Made by a program: the position numbers and the translations under genes. From the NCBI GenBank assembly GCA_036376775.1, contig DASUZP010000190.1, positions 1-49,435 on the forward strand: a stretch of 49,435 nucleotides of DNA. Reading direction: 5' to 3'. Positions 20,925-29,760 of the stretch are shown here, one piece after another (position 1 is the first letter of the stretch; the number at the start of each line of letters is the position of its first letter). Origin of the DNA: VRUE01 sp036376775. Lineage in GTDB: Bacteria; Actinomycetota; Thermoleophilia; Solirubrobacterales; 70-9. The notes beneath the pieces are model-generated. The model was not told where the DNA came from, made no database searches, and was given only the letters and a program-made list of their open reading frames with translations.

Positions 20925-21416
20925 GCCGGGGCGCTTCTCTTCGATCGCCGTGAGCAGGGCGGGGCTGCCGAAGTGATCGCCGCTGCCGTTGGCATCGCAG
21001 TGGCCCTGCGGCGGCGAGTGGAGGACGAGCACCGCGCCCACGGGACAGGCGGCGAGCTTCGCCCCCGCGGCCTTGTCGTCGAGGTCGAAGCTCCAATCCC
21101 AGGGCGTGACCGGAACGCCCGCACCGAGCCCGTAGAACTCGACGCCGTCGATCGTCGTGCCGGTTCCGTGCAGGACGGTGGCGGCGCTCCAAGCGGCCGC
21201 GGCCTTGCGCAGCGCGTCCTCGGTCTCGTTGTTGCCGGGGACGAGCACAGTCGGCGCCTCGATCTCAGCCAGCGCCCCGATCGTCTCCTCGAGCCCCTCG
21301 TGCACCGAAGCGAAGTCGCCGGCGCCGATCACCACGTCGGCGTCGGCCGACATCTCGACCAACGTCGCCGCTTGCCCGAGGTCTCGATGGAGGTCGCTGA
21401 AGGCGAGCAGTTTCAC
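20820..21416 (-). CDS. Calcineurin-like metallophosphoesterase
   Basis: 198 residues with all the metal-binding blocks: 'AFSDLHRD' (7-13), 'VIGAGDFAS' (about 30), 'LVPGNNETED' (about 58), 'VLHSPPQGHCD' (about 132) and 'VCGHIHESWG' (about 165). The first block has DxH as in the standard family. The substrate cannot be predicted; small members act on cyclic nucleotides or phosphodiesters. It is 10 bases downstream of the Vps62-domain gene and probably the last gene of that leftward operon. Confidence 0.88.
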   Translation of the reverse strand: MKLLAFSDLHRDLGQAATLVEMSADADVVIGAGDFASVHEGLEETIGALAEIEAPTVLVPGNNETEDALRKAAAAWSAATVLHGTGTTIDGVEFYGLGAGVPVTPWDWSFDLDDKAAGAKLAACPVGAVLVLHSPPQGHCDANGSGDHFGSPALLTAIEEKRPGLAVCGHIHESWGCQSRIGDTRIHNLGPLGTWLEF

Positions 21417-21426
21417 GGCTGAAAAC

Positions 21427-23397
21427 CTACCGCGCCGGTGCCCGGGCGTCCGCTGGCGCCGTCCGCCGCGGTAGCCGTTCGCGCCAGCGCTTCTTCGCCG
21501 GCGCGGCTTCCGCCTCGACCTGCAGGTCGAAGTAGAGCAGGGTGCGGCCGATCGCGATGTAGGGGACGAGCAGGGCGAAGACGAGGGCGCCGATCGCGTT
21601 GATCAGGATCAGCGATATGTCGGCGAAGATCAGGGCAAAGCCGAGCACCGGCCCGGTGACGAGGCCGATCAGCCAGAAGACCGCGGCAACGCGCAGCGTG
21701 TACCACCAGCGCCCTCGGACCAGGTCCGTGCTGCCGCGGAAGGCCTCGCGCACCGTCTTGTCCTCGAAGAGGATCTGCTGCTGGAGGAAAAGCCAGCCGA
21801 CGTACTTCCAGGCGGCAAAGGGAAGACCGACGATCGTGACCGCCATCGCGAGCAACGCGAGCGATGCCAGCAGTTGGGCACCGACGACTCGGCGGAAGCG
21901 TCGCCACATGCGGCGGTAGGACTCGGCGAAGCCGGCCTCGCCGTTCTCCGGGATCTGTCGCACCGCGGCGATCACGACCGCGGCCATGATCGCCCCGGTG
22001 ATCGGCGCGCCGATTCCGGCGATGATTTCCCCGAGCTTCTCGTGCAGGCCCGCGCTGCCGACCTTGTCGTCCAGCTGTCGTCCGGGGTCGCCCGTGAGCA
22101 GGAAGGTGAGCGCGTTGAAGCCACCGATGATCGGGATTGCGGAAAGGCCGATCGGTACGAAGGCCCGCCAGTGCCGCCAGTAGACGCCCGCCGAGGCGAG
22201 CAGCAGCTGGCCGAAGGCGCGGCTGCGCCGCAGCTCGCCGAGGTGGAGCGGCCACCAGCGCGTGCGCCAGGCGATCAGCGCGAGCAGCAGCAGGAAGAGG
22301 ATCGGCACCGCGTAGAGGACCATCGGCGTGTCCTGGGTGTGGTTGAGGAACGAGGTGACGTCAGCCACGGCGCCGCAGAAGGACTTGGTGACGCTCGTCC
22401 CGCCCATGAACGCGCCGCCTGGCAGGCGTGGGCTGGTCGAGCGGATTTCTTCCATCCAGGTCATCGGCTCGAGCCAGCGCGTCTTCGTCTGCGCTCCGGT
22501 CGGGCCGTTGTTGAAGCTCTCCTCCCACTGTCCCCAGCGCCCTTCGTAGGTGAGCCAGGAGAAGCGGCTGTGAGGTCCCGGGTGGGTTGGGACCCGGATC
22601 GGGCGGACGACGATGCGATGCAGCGGCGCGCTGGTGTTGTCGCAGCCCACCCCCGAGCCTTTGCGCCCGTTCTCGACATAAACGGCGTCGTCGTAGAAGG
22701 TCGCGTGCGAGCCGGCGGCCGCGTAGACGGCCGGATGCGTGCCTTCCTTCTCGACCTTGCCGTCGCTCCAGTCGGCCTTCTCGCCACCGCCGTGCTGGAA
22801 GAGGCCGACTTCGCTGGGCCCTTCCTCGAGCGCCCGCTTGGCGTCCGGCGCTTCGAAGACGACCTGCATCCCCTCCCAGTCGCCCTCGTGCAGATCGTTG
22901 AACTGGTTGAAGTACCAGAAGAACCAGTACTGGATTGCGAATCCCGGTCGGCCGGCCTGGCGGGCGACGTGGGCGTAGGCGATCGGCGGTGCCTTGCCCT
23001 CGCGTTTGAGCCGGGCGAAGTCTTTGGCGTAGACGCAGGTGTCGCCGAGCGGGCTGCCGGGCAGGTTGAGGTGGTATTTCTCACCCAGCCCGGCGATGTC
23101 GGTGACGCCGGGCGAGTGCTTGACGATCGTTTCGTCGCCGCTGGCGTCGGCTTCGGCCAGCGTCACCGAGGGGTTGTCGAGCACCGTGCCGACCGAGGTC
23201 GGCTCGTACTGCTCGCCGCTCGTGTCGCAGACTTCGTCGGGTTCGCGCACCATCACCCGCGGCGCGTAGGCCTCGATCAGGCGCTGCATCGAGGATTCGC
23301 CGCCCGACGCCGCCTGCGCTCCGACCGGAGCTGCTGCGCACAGCAGGGCGATCGTCGAGCAGGCGAGCCAGGCTCTCGATGCCCGTCGGCGACCCAT
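21427..23397 (-). CDS. Vps62-domain (DUF946-like) multi-pass membrane protein
   Basis: 656 residues from the ATG at 23397, which gives a clean signal peptide ('LACSTIALLCAAAPVGAQAA'). The first half resembles the Vps62 family ('FAIQYWFFWYFNQFNDLHEG', 'DWEGMQVVFE', 'YAAAGSHATFY'). The second half has about six membrane helices and ends in a basic cytoplasmic tail. Hence a large extracytoplasmic domain joined to a membrane domain similar to proteins with glycerophosphoryl-phosphodiesterase-type membrane regions. Function is unknown. It lies 22 bases after the MFS gene and 10 before the phosphoesterase gene, likely one operon. Confidence 0.72.
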   Translation of the reverse strand: MGRRRASRAWLACSTIALLCAAAPVGAQAASGGESSMQRLIEAYAPRVMVREPDEVCDTSGEQYEPTSVGTVLDNPSVTLAEADASGDETIVKHSPGVTDIAGLGEKYHLNLPGSPLGDTCVYAKDFARLKREGKAPPIAYAHVARQAGRPGFAIQYWFFWYFNQFNDLHEGDWEGMQVVFEAPDAKRALEEGPSEVGLFQHGGGEKADWSDGKVEKEGTHPAVYAAAGSHATFYDDAVYVENGRKGSGVGCDNTSAPLHRIVVRPIRVPTHPGPHSRFSWLTYEGRWGQWEESFNNGPTGAQTKTRWLEPMTWMEEIRSTSPRLPGGAFMGGTSVTKSFCGAVADVTSFLNHTQDTPMVLYAVPILFLLLLALIAWRTRWWPLHLGELRRSRAFGQLLLASAGVYWRHWRAFVPIGLSAIPIIGGFNALTFLLTGDPGRQLDDKVGSAGLHEKLGEIIAGIGAPITGAIMAAVVIAAVRQIPENGEAGFAESYRRMWRRFRRVVGAQLLASLALLAMAVTIVGLPFAAWKYVGWLFLQQQILFEDKTVREAFRGSTDLVRGRWWYTLRVAAVFWLIGLVTGPVLGFALIFADISLILINAIGALVFALLVPYIAIGRTLLYFDLQVEAEAAPAKKRWRERLPRRTAPADARAPAR

Positions 23398-23419
23398 CAC
23401 CGCCAACGTACCAGCGAAA

Positions 23420-24979
23420 TTAGGCGTCCGCCACGCTCTCCTCGCCATCCAGCTCAGGTGCCTTGCCGGACGGCATCCATTTCAACGCCACGATGAACGC
23501 GACCGTCATCACGCCGGCCATCGCGTAGAAGACCGTGCGCGAGGCGAGGGCGAAGTCGTGCTGCACGGCGGCGAAGATCGTCTTTGCATGGGCGCCGGCC
23601 GCTTCGGCGAAAGCGCTTTCGTTGCCGCTGCCTGCTTCGGTCACCGATTCGGCGATCTGGTCGGCCTGCGCCTTGGGTACCCCCTGTGCCCCCAGCGTCG
23701 ACTCCAGGTTTGCCTTGTTCTCGAGGATGAGAATCGTGCCGAGCACGGCGAGGCCGAGGCTGGAGCCGAAGTTGCGCACCGTCTGCGTGATCCCGGTCGC
23801 CTCGCCGTAGCGGCTGCGCGGCACCCGGTTGAGCGCGTCGGTGTTGGCCGGGCTCAGCACCAGGCCGACGCCGATCCCGGCGAGCACCATGAACGGCCAC
23901 TGGTCGCTCACCGAGAGGTCGGGCAGGCTGTTGGCCCAGAGAGCGAAGCCCCCCGCCGCGACCAGACAGCCGGAGACCACGGTCGGCCGGGCGCCGCGTT
24001 GGTCGAGGATCTTGCCGCCCCGCTGCGTGGCGAGGAAGAAGCCGCCGAAGAAGATCAGCAGGTAGAGGCCGGTTTCCGAGGCGCTTTCGCCGAGCGAGAT
24101 CTGCGCGTACATGCTGGCAAAGAAGAACAGCGGGATGAAGGGGATCATCAGCAGGAAGAGGATCGCGTTGTCTACCGCGAAGGCGCGGTTGGCGAAGGTG
24201 CGGATCTGCATCAGGGGGAACTTGACGCGCAGCTCGTAGAAGACGAAGCCAACCAACAGGGCGATCCCGGCAGCGATACAGAGCCAGGTGACAGCGCTGC
24301 CCCAGCCCCAGACGCTCGACTGCTGGAGACCCAGCACGGCGAGCCCCATCCCGGCCGCGATCAGCACCGCGCCGCGGTAGTCGAGCGGCGCCGGGTGGCG
24401 CTCGTTGCTCGGCTTGGAGATCGCGATCAGCACCAGCGAGGCGATCGCGACCGGTACGTTGATCCAGAAGATCGCGCGCCAGGTCCACTCGGTCAGGTAG
24501 CCGCCGGCGATCGGGCCGATCGAGGTGAATGCTCCGGCCAGGCCAAAGAAGATCGCCAGCGCGCGGCCACGCTCGCGCAGCGGGAAAGCAGCGAGGACGA
24601 TCGCCAAGGCCGCGGGGAACATCAGCGCCGCGCCCGCCCCCTGGACGATGCGGAAGGTGATGATCCACGGCTCCGCCGCACCCGTGGTCGGGGTGGCGCC
24701 GCACAGCGCCGAGGCCGTGGCGAAGATGACGACGCCGATCACGACCATGTGCCGGTGCCCGGCGATGTCGGCGAGTCGGCCGCCGAAGGCGAACAGAGCC
24801 GAGAGCGAGAGCAGGTAGCCGTTGATGATCCACTGCACTCCGGTTGAGGAGAGCGAGAGATCGCCCTGCAGCTGGGGGATTGCTATCGCGACGATCGTCT
24901 GGTCGATGAAGGTCATCGAGACGGCGAGGATCATCCCCGCGAGGATCAGTTTCTTGTTGGCGCCGCCGCCATCGTTCAT
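23420..24979 (-). CDS. MFS exporter, DHA2 (14-TM EmrB/QacA-like) family
   Basis: 519 residues from the ATG at 24979 ('MNDGGGANKKLILAGMILAV'); longer starts add an untypical polar leader. Motif D1 is visible in 'MTFIDQTIVAIAIPQLQGDL', motif A in 'GGRLADIAGHRHMVVIGVVIF', and motif C-like 'GLAGAFTSIGPIAGGYLTE' follows. There are 14 hydrophobic segments with a large extracellular loop near residues 430-485, as in DHA2 drug:proton antiporters. The substrate is unknown. It is the first gene of the leftward MFS-Vps62-phosphoesterase operon. Confidence 0.92.
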   Translation of the reverse strand: MNDGGGANKKLILAGMILAVSMTFIDQTIVAIAIPQLQGDLSLSSTGVQWIINGYLLSLSALFAFGGRLADIAGHRHMVVIGVVIFATASALCGATPTTGAAEPWIITFRIVQGAGAALMFPAALAIVLAAFPLRERGRALAIFFGLAGAFTSIGPIAGGYLTEWTWRAIFWINVPVAIASLVLIAISKPSNERHPAPLDYRGAVLIAAGMGLAVLGLQQSSVWGWGSAVTWLCIAAGIALLVGFVFYELRVKFPLMQIRTFANRAFAVDNAILFLLMIPFIPLFFFASMYAQISLGESASETGLYLLIFFGGFFLATQRGGKILDQRGARPTVVSGCLVAAGGFALWANSLPDLSVSDQWPFMVLAGIGVGLVLSPANTDALNRVPRSRYGEATGITQTVRNFGSSLGLAVLGTILILENKANLESTLGAQGVPKAQADQIAESVTEAGSGNESAFAEAAGAHAKTIFAAVQHDFALASRTVFYAMAGVMTVAFIVALKWMPSGKAPELDGEESVADA

Positions 24980-25015
24980 AGCTGTGCGGTTTGCCGCAAG
25001 CCCCCGGATTCCTTC

Positions 25016-25071
25016 CCCGCCGACGGGCCTGAAAGTCGCCTCAGAGTCCGACTTTTCGGCCCGTCGGCGGG
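25016..25071. repeat. Palindromic element, 14-bp outer and 7-bp inner stems
   Basis: CCCGCCGACGGGCC (25016-25029) pairs perfectly with 25058-25071, and AAAGTCG (25032-25038) with CGACTTT (25049-25055) inside it. It lies between two divergent genes, so it is not an obvious terminator. The left arm recurs at 26856-26869. Confidence 0.75.
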
Positions 25072-25097
25072 TGGTTCCGATAACCTCGCCCGCGCTT

Positions 25098-25271
25098 ATG
25101 CCCGACGTCTTCTGGATTGGCCTTGGAATTTCCGCTTTCTGCTTGCTGGTCGGCTCTATCGCCGGCGCCAGATCAAGCACCACGCGGACCCTGACCGGCG
25201 TCGCGATCGGCGCCTACATCGGCCTGATGGCCGGTTTCCCGTTGCTCGCGATCGGCCTCGCGACCAGCTAG
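25098..25271 (+). CDS. Small two-TM membrane protein
   Basis: 57 residues: 'VFWIGLGISAFCLLVGSIAG' and 'LTGVAIGAYIGLMAGFPLLA' are two membrane helices joined by a short polar turn. There is no clear RBS, so translation may be leaderless or weak. Divergent from the MFS gene with the palindrome between them. Real coding is supported by composition only. Confidence 0.5.
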   Translation: MPDVFWIGLGISAFCLLVGSIAGARSSTTRTLTGVAIGAYIGLMAGFPLLAIGLATS

Positions 25272-25357
25272 CGGCACCGGCGCCCAGGAATAATCGCCCT
25301 CGCTCCGGGTAGCCGCCCATTGCGGTTTCCAGTCCAGCGACAGGAACGGAGCAGGAG

Positions 25358-26197
25358 ATGACCCAGGCGACCTCCATCCCAGCGGTGACGCTTCACGACG
25401 GGGTCGAGATCCCCCAGCTCGGCTTCGGCGTCTTTCAGGTGCCGCCCGACGACACCCAGGCGGTGGTCGAGGAGGCGTTGGAGGTCGGCTACCGCCACAT
25501 CGACACCGCCGCCGCCTACCGCAACGAGCGCGGCGTCGGGGCGGCGATCGCCGCATCGGGCGTCCCTCGCGAGGAGATCTTCGTCACGACCAAGCTCTGG
25601 AATTCCCAGCAGGGCTACGAGTCGACCCTGGGCGCCTTCGAGAAGAGCCTCGATCGCCTCGGGCTGGATCGCCTCGATCTCTACCTGATCCACTGGCCGG
25701 TCCCGACCGAGGGTCGGGCGCTCGACACCTGGCGCGCCTTCGAACGGATCCAGGAGGAGGGCGGCTCGCGCACGATCGGCGTCTCCAACTTCCGTGTCGA
25801 GGACCTCGAGATGCTCGAGCGGGAGGCGGAGATGCTGCCGACCGTCAACCAGATCGAGCTCCACCCGCATTTCCCCCAGACTGAGCTGCGCGCCTGGCAC
25901 CTCGAGCACCGGATTGCGACCGAGGCCTGGAGCCCGCTCGCCCAGGGGGACCTGCTCGCCAACGAGACGATCTCCGGCGTCGCCGCCCGCCACGGCAGGA
26001 CGCCGGCGCAGACGATCCTGCGCTGGCACCTGCAGCTCGGCAACGTCGTCATCCCCAAGTCCGTCACCCCGGCGCGGATCCGGGACAACTTCGAGCTCTT
26101 CGACTTCGAGCTCACCGGCGACGACATGACCGAGATCGCCGCGCTCGACGTCGGCCAGCGGATCGGCCCCGATCCGGGTACCTTCGTCGCCCCATAA
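25358..26197 (+). CDS. Aldo/keto reductase
   Basis: 279 residues, GGAGCAGGAG before the ATG. AKR signatures: 'GYRHIDTAAAYRNERGVGAA' with catalytic Asp and Tyr, Lys in 'FVTTKLWNSQQGY', His in 'YLIHWPV', then 'TIGVSNFRVEDLEML' and the NADP-binding 'NVVIPKSVTPARIRDN' near the C-terminus. Length and motifs match the 2,5-diketo-D-gluconate reductase subgroup; the physiological substrate cannot be read from sequence. The next gene's frame begins right after its stop. Confidence 0.95.
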   Translation: MTQATSIPAVTLHDGVEIPQLGFGVFQVPPDDTQAVVEEALEVGYRHIDTAAAYRNERGVGAAIAASGVPREEIFVTTKLWNSQQGYESTLGAFEKSLDRLGLDRLDLYLIHWPVPTEGRALDTWRAFERIQEEGGSRTIGVSNFRVEDLEMLEREAEMLPTVNQIELHPHFPQTELRAWHLEHRIATEAWSPLAQGDLLANETISGVAARHGRTPAQTILRWHLQLGNVVIPKSVTPARIRDNFELFDFELTGDDMTEIAALDVGQRIGPDPGTFVAP

Positions 26198-26373
26198 GCC
26201 CTGCCCAGAGACAGAGAATCGTCAACGCGGTCGCCGCGACCGCCTTCGTCATCGGCGGCTCGCTGTTCGCGATCGGCGCGGCTCTGGCGCAGGCCGGCGT
26301 TGCCGAGAACGCCTACCTCTCGGTCTACCTGGTCGGCGGCGTCTTCTTCAGCAGCGGCGGCTACGCCTCGCTG

Positions 26374-26871
26374 GTGCAGGTGACCAACGAGCCGGATGAG
26401 GCGGAAGGGCTTGCTCCGGCTCGCTGGCGTTGGTGGGCGCCGGAGCCACGGCGGCTGGCCTGGCTCAGCGCCGCCGTCCTCTTCGCCGGCACCCTCGTTT
26501 TCGCGATCAACCTGGTCGACTCGTTCATCGAAGGGCTCAGCGCGGCCGAAGAGGACCGGTTGGTCTGGTCACCGGACATCGTCGGTTGTGCGCTCTTCCT
26601 CGTCTCCGGCCACCTGGCCCTGGTCGGGATCGGCGGCTGGCGCTTCTGGCGGCGCCGCGACCTCGGCTGGTGGATCGTCGCCGTCAACCAGATCGGCTCG
26701 ATCCTCTTCATGGTTTCCGCCGTGGCTTCCTTTGTGCGCCCCTCGACCGGCGATGCGCTGGCGGTGGGCATCGCCAACTGGGGCACGATCGGCGGCGCCC
26801 TCTGCTTCGCGGCTGCCGGCCTCATGCAGGAGTTCGAGCACCCCGCGGGCCCCCGCCGCCGACGGGCCTAA
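26374..26871 (+). CDS. Four-TM membrane protein, possibly missing its 5' end
   Basis: From the GTG at 26374 the protein has 165 residues and three clear membrane helices. The same frame is strongly membrane-protein-like for another 50 codons upstream, from about 26222 ('VNAVAATAFVIGGSLFAIGA', 'YLSVYLVGGVFFSSGGYASL'), but contains no ATG, GTG or TTG there or further back into the aldo/keto reductase gene. Either a non-standard start is used or the 5' end has been lost through fusion with the reductase gene. Its stop overlaps a partial copy of the palindromic element at 25016. Function unknown. Confidence 0.6.
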   Translation: MQVTNEPDEAEGLAPARWRWWAPEPRRLAWLSAAVLFAGTLVFAINLVDSFIEGLSAAEEDRLVWSPDIVGCALFLVSGHLALVGIGGWRFWRRRDLGWWIVAVNQIGSILFMVSAVASFVRPSTGDALAVGIANWGTIGGALCFAAAGLMQEFEHPAGPRRRRA

Positions 26872-26905
26872 AGGCGACTCGGGTTCATTTCGGACCCACT
26901 GGCGG

Positions 26906-28090
26906 TCAGGCCGTCGCCGTCTCCGGGCGACGGACCTGGTGGCGTCCCTCGCCGTAGCTTCGCGTCTCGTAGGCGATCAGCGCCCAGATCAGCAGGTTGA
27001 CGACCGCAAGCGCGACGAGCGCCGGGACCTCGGTCGCCACCGGCACGAGTATGAGCAGGGCGATCGCCATCAGCAGGCGTCGGCGGCTGACCGTGTGGAT
27101 GTGGCGGTAGCGGAAGATGACGTGGCCGAGCAGGTAGATCGCCAGGCCGCCGAGCAGGGCGAAGGCCGGCACCGCGTGCAGATGGTCGCCGAAATGGCCG
27201 ATCGTCGTCTTCAGCCCGAGCGCGACGAGGACGATTCCAGCGACCATCGCCAGGTGCATGTATGAGTAGGAGTCGCGGGCCATCTCGTTCTGCACCCGCC
27301 CCGGCTCGGCCTCGACGAGGCGGCGGGCGGCGACGATCGCGACGATGTCGAAGTAGGTCCACCACATCGCCGCGGTCAGCGCGACCCCCAGCACGGCCGC
27401 GGTGCCGATCCCGAGGCTGAGGCTGTGGGAGGCGCCGATGCCGATCGCGACGATCGACTCGCCGAGGGCGATGATCACGATCAACCCGTGGCGCTCGGCG
27501 AAGTGCTCGGGCATCAGCCGCCAGCCTTCTGAGCCGAAGAAGTAGGGGCCGCCCATGTCGAGCAGCAGGGCGAGCGCCCACAGCGCCCCCTGCGCGAGCC
27601 CGTCGAACAGCGAGGCGGCGACCAGCAGCACGACGGCGACCGCGGTGCTGACCGCAAGCCCGAGCACCGAGTGGCGCAGACTGTCGTCCTCGGGGCTGGC
27701 GAGCATGAAGAGGGCGATGTGGGCGGTCCGTACGACCCCATAGATCAGCGCGAAAGCGAGGGCCAGGTCGCCGAATGCATCCGGCACGCAAAGCGATACG
27801 AGCAGCAGCGCCGCCATCGCGCCGAACATGACCAGGCGCACGGCCCCCTCCTCGGGGTCGAGGACGCTGGTCAGCCACGAATAGCCGGTCCACGCCCACC
27901 AGAGCATCCCCAAGACGAGCAGGCCCTGGGCCAGCCCCGACCAGGTCGGGTGGTGGGACATCAGCGCCGTGCACTGGGTGATCGCGAGGACGAAGACGAG
28001 GTCGAAGAAGAGCTCCAGCGGCGTCACCCGCTCGCCTTCGCGCAGCGTGGCGCCGAGCCGGGACGGTCGCGATTCGGTCGCGGATGCCAT
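26906..28090 (-). CDS. Low temperature requirement protein A (LtrA) family membrane protein
   Basis: 394 residues with about ten membrane helices. The signature 'VTPLELFFDLVFVLAITQ' lies at residues 22-39, with 'WWAWTGYSWLTS' after it and 'GLIVIIALGESIVAIGIG' near 210, all typical of LtrA proteins. The family is widespread in actinobacteria, but its molecular function is not established. It is 32 bases downstream of the MFS gene at 28123 and probably co-transcribed with it. Confidence 0.92.
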   Translation of the reverse strand: MASATESRPSRLGATLREGERVTPLELFFDLVFVLAITQCTALMSHHPTWSGLAQGLLVLGMLWWAWTGYSWLTSVLDPEEGAVRLVMFGAMAALLLVSLCVPDAFGDLALAFALIYGVVRTAHIALFMLASPEDDSLRHSVLGLAVSTAVAVVLLVAASLFDGLAQGALWALALLLDMGGPYFFGSEGWRLMPEHFAERHGLIVIIALGESIVAIGIGASHSLSLGIGTAAVLGVALTAAMWWTYFDIVAIVAARRLVEAEPGRVQNEMARDSYSYMHLAMVAGIVLVALGLKTTIGHFGDHLHAVPAFALLGGLAIYLLGHVIFRYRHIHTVSRRRLLMAIALLILVPVATEVPALVALAVVNLLIWALIAYETRSYGEGRHQVRRPETATA

Positions 28091-28122
28091 CGGGCCCTAT
28101 CTTCGCAAGCGCGCCGCGACCG

Positions 28123-29676
28123 CTAGGTGTCTTCGGCTTGGTACTTCGCCAGCAGGGCCTGCTCTTCGTCCTTTTTCGGGAAGAGGAAGAAGACGAGCGT
28201 CGCCCCGAGCAGGACGGCGACGATCCCCGCCGCGTAGGCGATCTCGTCGCCCTTCAGGAACGAGGCCTTGGCCGCGGCGACGATCTGGTTGGAGTACTGC
28301 GGATACTGGCCGGCCAGGTCGGAGGCGCTGGAGAAGGACTTGGTCAGCTCGCCTTCGACGTTTTCGCTGACCTTGCTCGCTTCCGGCGAGGAGGCGATCG
28401 CCGCCCCCGCGGCGGCGGCGTAGCCGGCGGTCAGCAGGGCGCCGAAGATCGATTGCATGATCGCGCCGCCGAGGTCGCGCTGCAGGTCGGCCGTGCCGGA
28501 GGCCATGCCAGCGCGCTTCACCGGCACCGAGCCCGTCAGCGAGTGGGAGGCGGGGGTGCCGGCGAAGCCGACCCCGATCCCGATCAGGGCGTAGCCGAGC
28601 CCGACCTTCCAGTAGGAGATGCCCTGCTTCCAGAGCAGCAGCATGGTGAGGAAGCCGAGCAGGCAGAAGACGTAGCCGATCAAGAGGGTGAAGCGGGCGC
28701 CGCGTGCCTCGACCAGCTTGGCCGAGCGAGGGGCGACGACGACCATCAGCGCCGCCGCCGGCAGGATCGCCAGGCCCGAGTCCACGGTCGAGTAGTCGAG
28801 CACGTTCTGGAGGAACTGCTGGCCGATGAACATCGCCCCCATCAACGAGCCGAAGACGATGATCCCGGCGCAGGCCGCGACCCAGAAGATCCGCCGCGAG
28901 GCGACCTCGAGGTCGTAGAGCGGCGAGCGCGCCCGCCGCTGGCGGATCACGAAGGCGGCGGCGGCAGCGACCGCGACCAGGCCGAGTCCGATCGCCAGCG
29001 TCCCCTTGCCGGGAACCGGGGCGAGGTTGATCCCCATCACGATCGCCGCGATCAGCAGGATCGAGAGGATGCCGCCGAAGTTGTCGACCGGCTCGGTCGT
29101 CTCGTTGACGTGGGCGGGGACGTAGCGCCAGGCCATGAAGAGGGCGAGGGCGGCCAGCGGCAGGGTGATGAGGAAGACCGAGCCCCAGTCGAAGTGCTCG
29201 AGCAGGGCGCCGGAGAGCAGCGGCCCGAGCGAGGCGATCGCGCCGCCGATCGCCGACCAGAGGGCGATCGAGCGGGTCCGCGAGTTGCCGGACCAGAGCG
29301 CGGTGATCAGCGCCAGCGTGGTCGGGAAGGCCATGCCGGCCGCGATGCCGCCGAGCACGCGGGCGACGAAGAGGACGACGTCCGAGGGCGCGAAGCCGGC
29401 CAGCAGAGAGGCGGGGATCGAGAGCCCCATGCCGAGCAGCAGCATCATCTTGCGCCCGTAGCGGTCGCCGAGCGCGCCGAGGTAGAGGACCGAGGTCGCC
29501 AGCCCGAGCGAGTAGCCGACCGCGATCAGGTTGAGCGTCGTCTGACCGGAGCCGAACGCCTTGCCGATGTCGGGCAGGGCGACGTTGGCGACCGCGAGGT
29601 TGAGGTTGGCGACAGCGGCGACCAGGATCAGCGCCGCGAGGACGAGGCCGGCGCGTTTGGGGCTGCTGGACGCCAT
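28123..29676 (-). CDS. MFS transporter, DHA2-like
   Basis: 517 residues with 14 predicted membrane segments. Motif A is 'LGALGDRYGRKMMLLLGMGL' and the motif-D1-like region is 'VAVANLNLAVANVALPDIG' in essence at residues 18-40. A long extracellular loop near 420-475 precedes the last helix; the C-terminus is charged and cytoplasmic. The transporter is unlike the one at 23420 at the sequence level, so not a recent duplicate. Substrate unknown. First gene of a two-gene unit with ltrA-like. Confidence 0.88.
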   Translation of the reverse strand: MASSSPKRAGLVLAALILVAAVANLNLAVANVALPDIGKAFGSGQTTLNLIAVGYSLGLATSVLYLGALGDRYGRKMMLLLGMGLSIPASLLAGFAPSDVVLFVARVLGGIAAGMAFPTTLALITALWSGNSRTRSIALWSAIGGAIASLGPLLSGALLEHFDWGSVFLITLPLAALALFMAWRYVPAHVNETTEPVDNFGGILSILLIAAIVMGINLAPVPGKGTLAIGLGLVAVAAAAAFVIRQRRARSPLYDLEVASRRIFWVAACAGIIVFGSLMGAMFIGQQFLQNVLDYSTVDSGLAILPAAALMVVVAPRSAKLVEARGARFTLLIGYVFCLLGFLTMLLLWKQGISYWKVGLGYALIGIGVGFAGTPASHSLTGSVPVKRAGMASGTADLQRDLGGAIMQSIFGALLTAGYAAAAGAAIASSPEASKVSENVEGELTKSFSSASDLAGQYPQYSNQIVAAAKASFLKGDEIAYAAGIVAVLLGATLVFFLFPKKDEEQALLAKYQAEDT

Positions 29677-29760
29677 CTGCTGCGAGGAACTTACCTGGTG
29701 CGACCGCCAGCTTGACGGCGCTCACGCAGTGTCGGCGTGTGCCCTGAAAGGATTGCCGCG

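Noticed and set aside
21874..23496. Long open frame antisense to the Vps62-domain gene
   Set aside because: Composition is typical of antisense GC-rich shadow frames; no domain is seen, while the opposite strand encodes a coherent signal peptide and membrane helices.
28084..29715. Very long open frame (543 codons) antisense to the MFS transporter gene
   Set aside because: Its translation is Asp/Arg/Gly-rich low-complexity, the mirror effect of GC-rich codons on the opposite strand; the MFS frame has clear motifs.
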